From positions 5,441,820 through 5,505,819 of the forward strand of contig OY744466.1 in NCBI GenBank assembly GCA_963556145.1: a DNA stretch of 64,000 nt. The letters run 5' to 3'. Each line of letters begins with the position of its first letter. The first letter of the stretch is position 1. The translations under genes and the position numbers were made by a program. The notes beneath the pieces are model-generated. The model saw only the letters and a list, made by a program, of their open reading frames with translations, did not search any database and was not told the DNA's origin. The stretch comes from Hygrocybe punicea (Eukaryota > Basidiomycota > Agaricomycetes > Agaricales > Hygrophoraceae). Positions 9,076 through 21,286 of this stretch are shown here, piece by piece.

Positions 9076-12000
9076 ATGGGCCTATCCCGCAGGGCCTTTC
9101 AGCCGGCTATATTTGTGTGCCCAATAAGAGAATGTCAAAAGATATGTAAATCATCAGGAGGACTCACACAACATCTGCACTCAGCACATCCTACATTCCG
9201 GGCTCGCCATCGACATAGTCCATCACCTACCTCACCACCACGTCGGCATTCTTCTCCACCCCAGGATGTTCCACAACGATCAGCATCACCTGAGCATGCA
9301 GCAGAGATGTCTGGCTCACCTCCAACGCCACCTGTGGGTTCACCTGAGCCCAACTTGGAGTCACCTTCTGGGTCACCATCACCTCAATCCAGTCATCACT
9401 ATCCTGCTGCTCAGGCTCTCGATATCAACATGCATCCAATTATTGATGGCACCCCATGCAATGTTCAGGGAATGGACCTTCCACCAGGTTCCCCTCCTCC
9501 CCCACATGAGGAGCGTGCCATTGATGATTATTCACCATACAACAGTCGTGCTGAATTTGAGTTTGCTGAATTTATATTTGCTGAGGAGCAAATGTCAGCT
9601 GCAAAGCTTGACAAGCACCTTAACAATTTGGCAGCTCTCTATCCTGATTCCGATCCTCCGTTTGCGGATCACAAGGAGATGTATTCAGTCATTGATGCAA
9701 CAAGAGAGGGTGATGTGCCCTGGCAGTCATTTTCTGTCTCATATGATGGTGAACTTCCAGATGATGAGGCTGGTGAAGTCCCTTCATGGATGACTGCAAA
9801 GTATGATGTTTGGTTTCGTGATCCACTTCTTGCCATGGAGCAACAAATTGGAAATCCGGACTTTGCCACAGAAATGGACTTTGCACCAAAACAAGTCTTT
9901 GACAAAGGGAACAAGCATCAATATACTGATCTCATGTCTGGTAACTGGGCATGGCAGCAAGCGGTATGGTATTTGTTATCTTTGAACAAGGTTGCTGATA
10001 TAATGCACCAGGACAAAATTGCTGAAGATGAAGAAACACATGGATCGATGTTTGTTCCTGTGGTCCTTGGCAGTGACAAGACTACAGTCTCTGTTGCTAC
10101 AGGCAACAATGAGTATTACCCACTCTATGCATCAATAGGAAATGTCCACAATAATGTGCGCCGTGCCCATCGCAATGCTGTTTCTGTCATTGGATTCTTG
10201 GCACTGCCAAAGAGTAAGTGACAGTCATTTTAGATTTCTGCTTTGGATTCTAACAGCTAGGTTAGCCACAAAGGATCACCAAGCTGATTCTGATTTTCGG
10301 AAGTTCCGGCGCCAACTTTTTCATTCTTCTCTGCACCAGATTCTATTGCCATTGCGTCCACACATGTCAGTACCAAGGGTGACACGATGTAGTGATGGAC
10401 ACTTTCGACGTGTTGTTTATGGCTTGGGTCCATATATTGCAGATTATCCAGAACAGAGTCTACTCTCCTGCACTGTCCAGGGGTGGTGCCCACGGTGTGT
10501 AAAGTTTGACTTTCAAGTAATGCCTACTTTCTAAACCTGCAACAGTTGCACAGCAATGCCTGAGGATCTTGATGGACAAGCTGGGCACCGATCGCATGAA
10601 CACACTGATGTTCTCCTGGGGGCTTGCAGTCTAGATGAGCTTTGGAATAATTATGGAATTGTTGGAGACCTGATTGTAAGCATTGTGTAATTTACAACCA
10701 TCTAAAGCTAATATATTTGTATAGCCATTCACAGTGGGATTCCCACGTGCTGATATTCATGAACTGTTATCTCCGGATATCCTTCATCAGCTTATCAAAG
10801 GCACTTTCAAGGACCATCTTGTGGATTGGGTTGTGGAATATATTAAGATTTCTCACCCTCCTCAAGAAGCTAATAAAATATTAGCTGATATTGACAGACG
10901 GTGACTGCTAATCATGATGTTCATTTAAGAGATTCTAATCCTAAACTAGGATTGCTGCTGCACCACCATTTCCTGGGCTGCGCCGCTTTCCAGATGGTCG
11001 TGGGTTTAAGCAATGGACAGGTGATGACTCAAAGGCTTTGATGAAGGTGTGTTCTAAATTTGAATTTTGATGTACAATGCCAGATGATATAAAATCAGGT
11101 TTTTATTCCTGCCATTGCTGGCCATGTTCCAAGTGAAATGGTCAAAGCCATCAGCGCTTTCACTGAATTTTGCTATCTTGTACGACGTGAAATTATCAGT
11201 GAGGATACTCTGCAGTCCATTGATGCAGCAGTTGATTCCTTCCATAATTTCCGAGAGATATTTTGGACTGTTGGTGTACGACCAGATGGTTTTTCTCTTC
11301 CTCGTCAACACTCTCTCATTCACTATCGCCGACTTATTCAAATGTTTGGTGCTCCAAATGGACTTTGCTCATCAATAACTGAATCCAAACATATCAAGGC
11401 TGTCAAAAAACCTTGGCGGAGATCCAGTCGGAACCATGCTCTAGGACAGATGCTTCTCACAAACCAGCGACTTGACAAACTTGCTGCAGCACGAGTTGAC
11501 TTCACAGCTCGTGGGATGATGCAAGGCCATGGTTTTGCATTGCCTCAGCCACAACTAAATATCATTCTCGAGAATGATGAAGACATGGACCAGGGGGCTG
11601 ATGAGCATCCAAAATGTCTGGGAGAAGTCAAGCTAGCAAAGACCGTAACACTTGGTGGGTATTTTCTCTGTTTAAATTGATAGTTCTCAATATCTGTACA
11701 GCTCGGGATTATCCTAGAGATCCAGTTCGACTTGGAGAACATATTGGGCAGCCAGAGCTTCCAACACTCATTCGGCGCTTCCTCTATGACCAGCTCAATC
11801 CTAACTCAGAGGTTTCAGGTCAGGATATTGATCTGGATCAGTGTCCAAAATTTTCTGGGCATAGCGTTTATGCTTATCCTTCCGCTGTTGCAACGTTCCA
11901 TGCTCCAAGTGACTTGTCTGGGAGACATGGAATGCATCATGAGAGGATACATGCAGTTTCTTCATGGCGACATGGACCTCCTCGCTATGATTGTGTTTTT

Positions 12001-12366
12001 GTTGAAAAGGATCCAGAACAAGAAGGTTTTCAAGGATTGCATGCAGCACGTGTTTTTCTTTTCTTTTCTTTCACCTATCACTCTGTTTCTTATCCTTGTG
12101 CACTAGTTCATTGGTTTTCACCAGTTGACCACAGACCATGTGAAGATACTGGTTTGTGGATTGTTGAACCTGATATTCTTCATGATGGGACTCCACTCAA
12201 AGCTGTTATTCATCTAGAATGTATTCTTCGCAGTGCACATCTTATTGGTGTGGCTGGAGAAGATTTTCTTCCTCAAAATTTTTCTTGTCATGACTCACTG
12301 GATGCATTCCAAGCTTTTTATGTTAACAAGTATGCTGATCATCATTCAAATGAAATTGCATTTTGA
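9076..12366 (+). CDS. Plavaka-type transposase, intact (999 aa, seven exons)
   Basis: Exons 9076-10213, 10257-10494, 10546-10675, 10725-10900, 10950-11046, 11099-11654 and 11702-12366 sum to exactly 1000 codons with the stop. All introns are short GT-AG. Domains: an N-terminal C2H2 finger (CPIRECQKICKSSGGLTQHL..H), a Pro/Ser-rich linker, then PYNSRAEFEFAEFIF. The transposase core starts at WQQAVWYLLSL and VLGSDKTTVSVATG (candidate catalytic Asp). It continues with a CPRCTAMPEDLDG zinc ribbon split by intron 2, FTVGFPRADIHELLSPDILH, KGTFKDHLVDWV, PGLRRFPDGRGFKQWTGDDS, SITESKHIKAVKKPWRRSSR, and the terminal AARVFLFFSF...DAFQAFYVNKYADHH. This is the order of fungal Plavaka (CACTA-related, RNase H-fold) transposases. 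No stop or frameshift is seen, so it may be an active source copy. I could not define terminal inverted repeats. Confidence 0.88.
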
Positions 12367-12717
12367 TTCAGCAACATGAAACAATAAGTGATCTGAACAC
12401 ATTGATAGGGTGGATAAATGAACTAACAGCATGTGGCAGAGCATGCACACCACCAGCTCATTGTGTTGTACATGTTATAATGTGCTGGCCAATTGTGTCA
12501 AGCAGGGAAATGCAGGTACCAGCTGTGGCACTGGCACTAGTGATGGCCCTAGCACAGGGAAAAAATGGCTCCAGCAATGTCAGTGGAGGATGAAAAATGA
12601 TGGCATTGCGAGGGGAAAGCAGAGGCACTTAGCTGATTGTTCCTTTTCTCTGAAAATGTATGGCAGCCACGCCCTTCGACCTTCCCGCGCTGTCGCGGTG
12701 GTGTGTTATTGGGTCCA
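12367..12717. other. 3' flank of the Plavaka gene
   Basis: No gene recognised. It probably contains the 3' UTR and end of the Plavaka element, but I found no matching inverted terminus. A short GC-rich palindromic patch (CCCGCGCTGTCGCGG, about 12684-12698) is present. Confidence 0.4.
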
Positions 12718-12829
12718 GGTTTTCGGAGGGGTGAACTAGAGAGCAGGGATTCAGAAGAGAGGGAGTTTTGCTGGGTGGTGCGGGATATGCATAATAGGTT
12801 CATTGTGAGTTGTCAGCGGAAGTCCAGGT
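12718..12829 (+). repeat. Direct repeat flanking the cyclin pseudogene (left copy)
   Basis: About 110 bp closely matching 14321-14437, with the shared block GAACTAGAGAGCAGGGATTC followed by TTTTGCTGGGTGGTGCGGGA and AGGTTCATTGTGAGTTG. The two copies bracket the cyclin-like sequence. Confidence 0.75.
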
Positions 12830-14160
12830 TGACTACATTTGGGTGTGGAAGAAAGAAAAACTTGCTTTGGAGCATCGTGAGGTTGGTGGGGGCATAAGGC
12901 GTTCCATAGGGGTACGCGGAAACCCTCCCCGATAGGTGGTAACACCTTGAAGTTCTTGTTTGCGAGAATGAAGCAGCCATTTGCGCCAAACGTACCAGTA
13001 GGCTCATCAATGAAGCTCGCCATGTGAATCATGTGATCCCCACCTGAAGATTCGGTCAACGAAGGAGAAAAAGTCAGTGTTGGTGTCGCCACATTGTTTG
13101 GACTTGAGCCGAATTGTTTCGCATTCACTGGAGTATATATTGGGGGGCCAGTCATCATTGTCGTATGCATCGGTGTCGTGGTCATCATTGTGTCATATCC
13201 TGTTGATGGTGCTTCGAGGGGAGGTTCTCTTGGTTTCAGGGATTGAGAATATTGCATCTTCATAGACGATGGTATCTGTTCCGCTAATCCGCTTGCTGGA
13301 AGCGTCGCACGACGTGCGAGGCCTCTCATGCTGAGTGTGGCTGAAGACAGAAGGTCAATGATATGTGGTTCTGTCTGTAGTCTCTTTGTCAATTTGGAAA
13401 CTGCCATCAGATCACTGTCACTGTGACATCTGACAACAGTCCGTATGATGATGTTTGGTGCTGATGTGGAGGCCGCTGGCAATGGTAGTGGTGTTTTTCC
13501 AACCCAAAGCCGCCACTCAAGAGCATCGCCCAGGGCCCGCTCACATCGTCCGATTTCACAGGGAGGAAGACCGGACAATTTTGCCCATGCTCGATTTGAT
13601 GAGAGAAGCTAAGAAGGCCCTGCGAGGGCACAAAAGAGGTGAGGGTGATGGAGGGAGTGGCAGTAGTGGTGGACTAGGCACTTTAGGTCACCTTGAAGAG
13701 TCTTGTGAGGTCAGGTGAGTTTGTAGATTCGACGACGAGTGCGAATCATCCTTTTCTGCCACATATGGTTCGTCATGGGGGTCTGAGCTGCCGACAGAGT
13801 CAAGAACCATGTCAACCTCGCCCTGAGCAATACGATCAGCCAACTGAACCTCTCCCTTGATACCGTTGCCTATCTGCTCGTGTCGGACCAAATCAGGGAC
13901 CTTGGAACGGATAGCTTCCAGATAACATAAAGCTGTCTGTAGGACACTTCCGGATGTGTGTGAATGCCGGAGCACCTCGTGCACAAAGCCCTTGATGGGG
14001 ACCAGATTACTGCGAGATTGGGTGCTAGATGCACTTTGGTCGCTGTTAGAGAGAGGTGAAGAGGAGGCAGAAGATGCTGGGGTATTCAAGTAAGACACAG
14101 GAGGTGAGCGAGAGGGGAGAGAAGCAGGCAGAGCACTATAGGGTTGCCAGCGGACCCTGG
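12751..14160 (-). pseudogene. Pho85-type (PCL/PHO80-like) cyclin pseudogene
   Basis: The minus strand carries the hallmarks of the basidiomycete Pho85 cyclin family. They are RWQPYSALPASLPSRSPP (about 14150), SYLNTPASSASSSP, and the cyclin-box start KGFVHEVLRHSHTSGSVLQT and ALCYLEAIRSKVPDL (about 13990-13890). Then come SPLLCPRRAFLASLI (about 13640-13600) and WAKLSGLPPCEIGRCERALG with DALEWRLWVGK (about 13590-13490), followed by a Ser/Thr-rich tail. Such cyclins activate a Pho85-like kinase. The copy is broken: an in-frame TGA (complement of 13688-13690) precedes the LLCPRR block, and about a dozen residues normally lying between FLASLI and WAKLSG are missing with a frame change. It ends inside a repeat, and a matching repeat lies upstream. 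I read it as a duplicated gene fragment, not a working gene. Confidence 0.7.
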
Positions 14161-14320
14161 TGCGAGTGGCGCGAGAGAGTGGGAGAATGCGTGCATGTAC
14201 CAGAAGAGAGTAAATTGAGCTGGGGAGAGGGAGCAGAGACGGTTGAGAGGAGAGTTATTAATGAGGCGATTGTATCAGTTTCAAACGATCATGGACAGAG
14301 TGAAAATAAAGAGATTTTCA

Positions 14321-14437
14321 GGTTTGAGGAGGGGTGAACTAGAGAGCAGGGATTCAGAAGAGAGAGAGTTTTGCTGGGTGGTGCGGGATATGCATAAAAG
14401 GTTCATTGTGAGTTGTGGAGTCAGTGGAAGTCCAGGT
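14321..14437 (+). repeat. Direct repeat flanking the cyclin pseudogene (right copy)
   Basis: Matches 12718-12829 with a few substitutions and a short indel (TTGTGGAGTCAG versus TTGTCAG). It lies upstream of the cyclin reading frame, so it may be ancestral promoter sequence that was copied to the other side. Confidence 0.75.
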
Positions 14438-16518
14438 CAGATGACTTGGACGATCTGGTTTATAAAGTCTTTACTTGAAAAAGACCTTGTGGGCCCAGGA
14501 CAGTGAGTGGATGTTGGTTTGCTGCAGAATCAGAAAGCTGATGGGTTTTAGGGACAAGCCAAGGTGAGAATTGACGGGTTGAACTGGGAGCAGTTGCCAG
14601 CTTCTGGGTCACCACCATCACTGTCCTGGTTTTGTATCCTTGCAGCCATACGTCATCACCAGCACTGTTGCCAAGCCAGCCCCTTGGTGGGCACCATGTT
14701 GACGTTGTCGTCGTTGATGCGCTACCCCGTACCCGACCTTTAGGCAAAACTGTGGATTAACCTGAACGTGCCTAGCCTTTTGTACAGCTGCATGTGATAA
14801 GATTCCAGATATGATATGAGATTGAGATCAGTGGGGGCACCATGACATCAAAAGCGCCCCCAATCTCCGATTGTGCCTGGATGACTAAGTGGCTCCCCGG
14901 GGTGCCAAATAGAATAAGCCTTCATTTTTACCCTCCATTTTTCCTGTCACCATCACCTCAAAACCCCTTCCTCATGTCCCTATTTATACTTCCCCTTGTA
15001 TCACCTTGTTGGCCAAGGACTCTTGACTGAAAGTAGATAGACGATTTTTGTACCATAAAAACGGTAACTGCCATATCAAAATAAGAAGTCCAGTTCCCCT
15101 TTTCCCCTCACTCGGAGGCCACTTCATAGTACAATCATATTATCATACGACTCATTGGCACTCACTACTTGTTCTCCACATTTCTTGTGACTTTCTTCCT
15201 ATACCACTCATCACCTGACACCCAACCCACCATACCCAACATCGTCAGTATCATCAGGCTACACCAGCTTAATTAGATTTTTGTAGTACTTGCTTGGCAG
15301 CTTCCCCTTTTACTCCATTCATCATCTTACTGAAGCTAGATACTGACTATTCCACTTTCACTTCCATACTGATCCCTTAGGTTCTTCATCATCCAGAACC
15401 ACCTGACAATTGCCATTACAACAAGAAGGAGACCACATTTGAGGCCCATCCAGACTATATCAGATGTCCCACTGTGCACCCTGCTGTGAGTATCATGCTC
15501 ACCAGAAGTGATGACATGACTATCAAAGCTTAGGATTGAGAAGCATGAATCCCTATACCCAAAACCAACAAGTGTTCTCTGGCAATCTCCAGATGATCCA
15601 GGAAGATGTTATTACAGAAGGTTCCCAAATTCCTGCCACCATCAAAGAAATTGGAACCACTGATACCTTTGTGACATCGCTTATCCACTTGCCCAATGGC
15701 TGCTTTGTAACTGTTTTGCATGGCAAAATTCATTTGGGAATAGTATTTCATTTCACTTGGGGACCTGATTCCAACACCTACACTGTCCTGGAGAGTCATG
15801 TCAAACTAAAACATATACAAACTTCTGAGAGCATGAAGGTGCTGTAAAAGGAGTGGGTAGCTGGAGCATGGATGCATTACATGGAGAGATGTTACTTGGA
15901 GCACATGATGCTGGATTCATTGTGTTCTGGGATTGTGTTCTGTTCAGGAACAGGGTCATTGGTAGCCATCACAGAGGACTTGCTGTGCTTTGACAGGGAT
16001 GCTTACAATGCAAAGTTGGAGGAAGATGTGGAAATCACAAATGGAGGCATTGAGGAGGCATTTATTTGATCTCATTACATAGCTCACTGAGAAGTTTGTC
16101 CCACTAAACTCTCCTTGTACCATGCTGACTTATTTACAGTGTGAAAACAGCAAAATGACAGCCACAAACAGGCTCTGCTATTTCATTGGCAAAGAATCTT
16201 ACACTATCAGCCCCTTTCACATGTCAGTCTCATCCGATTTCTTTTTCCATTGCAATTTTAGAAGGAGACCACAGACCAATGTTTCTAATGGGCTACATCC
16301 TGTTGCACAACCACATTTAACAGACAAGAACATTAACATCTCCAGCTACACTTTCTCTCTTAGGCTTGGCCTATTTGGGCCCAGCTTGGCCTGGTTCATG
16401 GTCTCAGGCCAGGCCATGCACACCACTACTCTGAGTATTGTAGAGTACCAGACCAGACCAAACCAAACTGAACTTCAGCAACACTACTCTGTAGAAGAAC
16501 TAGGTTTTGATGATGTAT
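14438..16518. other. Unassigned region, probably old transposon debris
   Basis: Several 60-130 aa open stretches occur on the plus strand (for example 15536-15847, containing VFHFTWGPDSNTYTVLESHV, and 15872-16069) and on the minus strand (14747-14460). None shows a motif I recognise. A promoter-like CCTATTTATACTTCCCC with CT-rich flanks lies near 14970-15000, and an LTR origin is possible but no partner repeat is visible. Confidence 0.35.
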
Positions 16519-16805
16519 GAAAAGTAGCAAATTTGATGAAGTGATAAAAGTGGTAAAATGGTTCCAAAGTTGGTGAAGTGATAAAAGTGCCAAAAATTAC
16601 CAAGTTGGTCAAGTGATAAAAGTGATAAAATGGTTCCAAAGTTGGTAAAGTGATAAAAGTACCAAGTTGGTCAAGTGATAAAAGTGATAAAATGGTTCCA
16701 AAGTTGGTAAAGTGATAAAACTGCCAAAAATTACCAAGTTGGTCAAGTGGCTCAAGGTGGTCAAGTGACTCAAGGTGGTCAAGTGACCAAATGGTGATAA
16801 AAGTG
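16519..16805 (+). repeat. Minisatellite of AAGTGATAAAAGT units
   Basis: Tandem array built from AAGTGATAAAAGTG, AAATGGTTCCAAAGTTGGT and ACCAAGTTGGTCAAGTG in higher-order repeats of about 60-90 bp. The minus-strand ORF across it (FYHFTNFGT repeats) is a by-product. Confidence 0.85.
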
Positions 16806-16968
16806 ATAAAAAGTATTCTTAGAAATCTAGAGAAAAGACTCACAAGGTTGAAAAGGGTTCCAAGGATATGAAAAGATGGTCAATTTATACCAGTCATTAA
16901 AAACCATTCTATCCAGTCTTCTAAGTCTCTCTACATCAAATATAGAACTGAAAAGTAAAGAAGGGAAG

Positions 16969-16989
16969 AAAAAAAAAAAAAAAAAAAAA
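16969..16989 (+). repeat. Poly(A) run, 21 bases
   Basis: Uninterrupted run of A following AAGGG. It could be a retroposon tail, but no matching target duplication or upstream element was found, so it is recorded only as a homopolymer. Confidence 0.6.
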
Positions 16990-17295
16990 CCCTGGCCAAT
17001 AAATTTTCTCAACCAGTCCAAATAGCTAAAGGTGAAAAAGTTATGAAAAAAGGCGTCAAAAAACCTGTGGAAAAAGTTCAAGGTGTCTGAAAAAAGTGCA
17101 AGGTCACCAAGGGCCTCAAAAAGGACCCATGAATTTGCTGATGTGAGACCCAGACACGAAGGAAATACCAGAACTAAGACAGTGAGACACAGCAAGGAGA
17201 TGGCAAGGCATGAGGAGACGGCAAGAAAATGTTCGCAAGAAAACGGAGATGACAAGACGGTCAAGTATGCGGTTTGAATGTAGACATGGCCGCTA

Positions 17296-19023
17296 TCAGG
17301 CATTCCAGGCCTGGGCAGCACATTGAGCAGCTAGGGTTGAAACTCCAGAAGTTTTGTTTGCTTTGCGTTTGGCTTGACTGGTTCGGTGTCGTGCTTTAGC
17401 TCCAAAAACTTGACTAAGGCCGCGGCGCCCTATCAGTAAAAAACCATGGCATCTGTGAAAACTTACTTTTCCCACCACTCAAGAGTCGCTTCGCTCCATT
17501 GGCGTTGGCCCTCAGGTTTGTTGAAGAGATCAACAATATTCTTGAAGAAATCAATTGCATTGAAGTCACCGTCCTCAACACTCCACTCCTCTTGGCCATT
17601 GAGCACAAACCGAGCCTGAGTTCTCATGCATAACAAATTTTTGGATGACAAAACAGAGACACTTACCAGAACTGCAATATAAGCAATGCCACGTGGCGAG
17701 ACTGATGTTATATTGTAGAGATCTGCAACTGACTTCTTTCCACTTGCTTGTCCAGGAGTAGCCTTCATCGCAGTCTGCAGTCCAGTGAAAATGTGCCGGA
17801 AGCACTAGGCCGTTGAGGAGAAGAGTTAATTAGGCAGCAAAACTTAATCTTACCGAAACAAGGAAAGGTCCTCTGAGAAGGCCCTCATCGATAGCGTTTA
17901 TGCTGTATCCATCCTCGGGGTACAAGAATGAAGGCCAATCGTCTGCCGTAATAAGGGTATTGACATCCCGAACATCACAGCAATATCTGAATTTAAAGAG
18001 TACTAGTCAATATTTAAATACAAAACATGGACCGCCTACTTTTCAGGGTCCTTGTCAAACTCGTTTCGTGAGCTGCAGGGACAGAGTAAACGGCCCAAAG
18101 CAGGGTGTGAGAACCCACGGTTGCCCTTATTTCGGTTTGTTACACTGATTGGAGAGATTCCGACAACCTGTGGGATGTAAGACATAGACGCATAATGCAA
18201 GGTTCTGACATCACCTGTGCGAGCAAACCGGGCATGGCTTTCAAGCTGCAAATACACATCACAAAAAAAAAGGCAAAGATATTAATGACTCACGAAAGAG
18301 ATCAAATTATCAAAGGTACTATCAACATCACCCTTCTCCTCAAAGTACTTGAGTTGATCCTTGAGATCAGGTAAAAGTTCAAGAAGTGTGTTGAAAATAT
18401 AGTTTGCCTTGATACAATCGTCCTTGTTGCTGTATGCCATGACTGTAAAATGAGTGTAAAAATGAAATAAATCGACTTACAGGTCAGCAATAAGCTCATC
18501 CAAATCATCACCAAGTCCGTCGTTATTTCCCATTTGCATGCCAATCTGAAATACCTGCAACAAATTGACAAATGGGCTGAAAATGCGAGGGATTGCTCAT
18601 GCTATGCCCTTGTATGTGCCTAAATCATCTGAGCTTCTAAAACAAAAGTGAGGAAATGGTCTATCTGGCTATATTGGGCCGTTTCCGAGCCGATGAACCA
18701 GCAAGGAGCTTGCTGAGTCTCTGAAGATGGCATTTTCGCTTGTGAGCATTGTCGACCTGTGTATAATCAGCATCAAAATCTGAGTCATCGCTGTCACTGG
18801 TGTTCTCGTCATTGTTGCATAGTTGCCTCTCCCTTCCGTTGTAATCATTTCCTGAAACTTGAAACTTGAGCCGATCAGAGGTGACTGGACTGGGGGATCA
18901 TTGACGGTTTATCTTGCTTTGGCCAGTCACTGTGTTAGTCTTGCCATTCTTGGGAGGGGCTGAATGGTGAGAGGTGGGCTTAGTGGCAGCAGCAGCAGTC
19001 TTCATCTTTGAATGATGGGGCAT
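17296..19023 (-). pseudogene. DUF6698-like gene beside the Plavaka copy
   Basis: Minus-strand multi-exon gene. ATG (19023) begins MPHHSKMKTAAAATKPTSHH. A TGA (complement of 18898-18900) interrupts KINRQ*SPSPVTSDRLKFQ. A nuclear-type basic stretch follows (LAGSSARKRPNIAR), then exons with FQIGMQMGNNDGLGDDLDEL, LLPDLKDQLKYFEEKGDVD, SHPALGRLLCPCSSRNEFDK, DVNTLITADDWPSFLYPEDG, ISVTNRN-type linkers, then YNITSVSPRGIAYIAV, RFVLNGQEEWSVEDGDFNAI and DFFKNIVDLFNKPEGQRQW, and a basic tail. The core RGFxHPxxGxLLCP...WPSFLYP...SVxPRxIAYIA...RFxLxxxxEW matches the basidiomycete DUF6698 family, function unknown. Its ATG is only 47 bp from the first ATG of the divergent Plavaka gene. Apart from the one stop it looks complete, so it could still function if the true start is downstream of the stop. 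Confidence 0.55.
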
Positions 19024-19070
19024 TTGGGGAGAAAACCTGACTGAGAAACTCGGCATTTGACCTAATTATC

Positions 19071-20449
19071 ATGTCACGTGCTTGCTATTCGTGTTGTGCA
19101 ATTGACTTGGAAGTCGCACTGGCTGGCTGGCTGGCTGCCATGCATATCTGGATTCTTTTGCTTGCTGTCATGGCATTATGCATTGCTTGTTGGAAAAGCT
19201 TTACAGACAACAGAGCACTCAGAGCACATCTCCGTTACTGTGAGAAAAATGCAAACCTCACTGTCATTTCCTTGAAGAGAAGGAGCGTGAACGTCCACAT
19301 GAACTTCATAGCAGCCAAGATACCACAACAAGAGATGGTTGATCTAGGGAATATTGAGGAGGAACGTGAGATCATATGAGAATGAGTGAATGAGGTGTGA
19401 AAGTTATGCTTTGGGTTATGTTTTGGTTTAACAGTTCACGATGTTGCATCAGAATCATGAAGTTGAAATGGAATCTGGACCATCAGGGCAGGATCTTTGC
19501 CAGGAAGGTGATGAAATTGCATTGTTCAGTCATGTTGGGCGCAAACGCAAGACACCATGAGCATTGTTGGACTACCTTCCAACATCTGTTGCAGGCTTAC
19601 CGTTCCATATACCAAAGCCTACACATCCACACAAGAAATGTCAGTTTCAGGCAGCTGGAACCACCAATCCTAGCCACTCCCCATCCCCACAAATTGATAC
19701 TGTATGCGACAACATTTCCAAATCAGACACGGAGGTTTCTGTTTTTGAAACGGAACCCAATACCTTTGGACTCTATCGCCACTACACTACAAAACCATCA
19801 ACCGATCCTGAGGATGAAGTAACTCTTGACGTTTTGTGTGATGCACCAACACTTGCTATTTTGCCATCTTCGGACTCTTGGAATACCGGTCCTCTTGGAG
19901 GATTCGGCCAGGCCATCAAGAATCAGTTGGAAGCAGCACACACCGATTTCTTCGCTCCATTCTTGAATGCCACCATCTTTTGGCTCATGAACTGGTTTTA
20001 CAGTAATTCTACAAAATCTGTGGCAGGACTCGATAGCCTGGTTCACGATGTATTCTAGCTGAAGATTTTGATCGGGAATACCTCCACCGGTTCAGCGCTA
20101 CATGTGAACTTCACCAAATTAACAAGCATGACAATGCCAAGGCTGAATTCTTGATAGAGGACAGCTGGCAGGAAGGCTCCGTCAAAATTCGGCTCCCAAA
20201 AGAAAAAACCAAACATCACTCAGAAGCAGACGCTCCTGAATTCAAGGTTCTGGGGATTTATTATCGCCATTTACTTGAAGTAATCAATGCGGCGTACCAG
20301 GACTCAGCCACATGCAAATACCACTGGATTCCCTTTAAGCTCTTCTGGAAAGCTAATGTCTCTCCTGCACTTGCACCATCTGATTGTACCGATGCATCTG
20401 AAGATGTCCGTGTCTTCAGTGAGATCTACAATTCAGATGCAATGATCGA
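19071..20449 (+). pseudogene. Plavaka-type transposase, 5' segment (interrupted copy)
   Basis: This carries an N-terminal zinc finger (CIACWKSFTDNRALRAHLRYC, about 19177-19240), a linker, and the upstream domain: LDYLPTSVAGLPFHIPKPTH, NTGPLGGFGQAIKNQLEAAH, FWLMNWFYSNSTKSVAGLD, DFDREYLHRFSATCELHQIN, KIRLPKEKTKHHSEADAPEF and KYHWIPFKLFWKANVSP. It ends SEIYNSDAMI at 20449, where a 15-kb element begins. The frame resumes at 35603 as EEDVRIHAQPLQPGDDPDLE. Joining 20449 to 35607 restores MIEEDV without a shift. A CGA-to-TGA stop (19558-19560) precedes LLDYLP, and frames are also broken around 19380. It is part of one gene that continues at 35603-38514 and 46464-46848. Confidence 0.8.
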
Positions 20450-21286
20450 TGTAGTGGCGGGTTCAGGGTGGCTTCGGAACAATAAAGAAGATCCTAACCA
20501 AGGGGTGTCAGCGTAGAAGTGACGGTGGATAAGTCAGTGTCGGGAATAGTAGTAAAAGTGGAAATGGAAGTAAAAATATAAGCCGCTGTGTAAAACTGGA
20601 CAAATAACAATAAATCCGGTGATGAATGGAATGAAAATGGGTAAATAATGATGAACCCAACAATGCCGACGATGTCGGGTATGGCGGGTCGGGTTGGGTC
20701 AGGTCGGAAATGATGAATGAGTAATGAAACAATCAATAAAGACAATGAAGTGAACTATAAAAGCTAAGGATCTACGTGGACGAGCATTTGAAGGGATTAA
20801 AGAAGATTCTGACTGTAGGAAAACGGGGACTAATGGTATCTCTTTTTGTACGGTCGTCGGGGACCGTTTTTATAGTACATGAGTGAGTAGTCTATTTTCG
20901 GACATGTCTATTTCGGCTGATAGAAACTACAAAGAAAAGATGGAATGGGGATGTGGAAAGGGGGATTGCAAAGTGACATAGACAGGAAAATGGAAGGGAA
21001 AATGAATATCCAAAGAAAAGATCTAATCCTACATATCTCCGAAAGGACGAGGGGATGCATAAATAAGGTAAGTCTGATGTTGGGGATTGAGTCCGAAGAG
21101 ATCCATCTTCTATAATTGAAAGTCCAGGGCTTATGAGACTACCGGATTTGGTCCGAAAGTGGCCGTGACAAAGCGGCATACATCGGGTCACGTTGGGTTG
21201 GAATGGGAGTCGTTTGGAGGTGTCGGGTTTGTCTGGATTCGTGAGATATTGATGATATGGACTCAGGGAGAGGTTGAGTCTCTACA
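20450..21286 (-). repeat. 3' LTR of the 15-kb element
   Basis: 837 bp. Nearly identical to 34741-35602 except scattered transitions, a short indel near 21008-21030 and a GTCACGTTGGGT-type tandem expansion present only in the other copy. Confidence 0.85.

Noticed and set aside
13688..13760. Intron removing the in-frame stop of the cyclin copy
   Set aside because: GT and AG positions exist, but splicing would delete the conserved LLCPRR block, so a stop mutation is more likely.
16969..16989. Poly(A) run as a LINE or SINE tail
   Set aside because: No upstream reverse transcriptase, promoter box or target duplication found.
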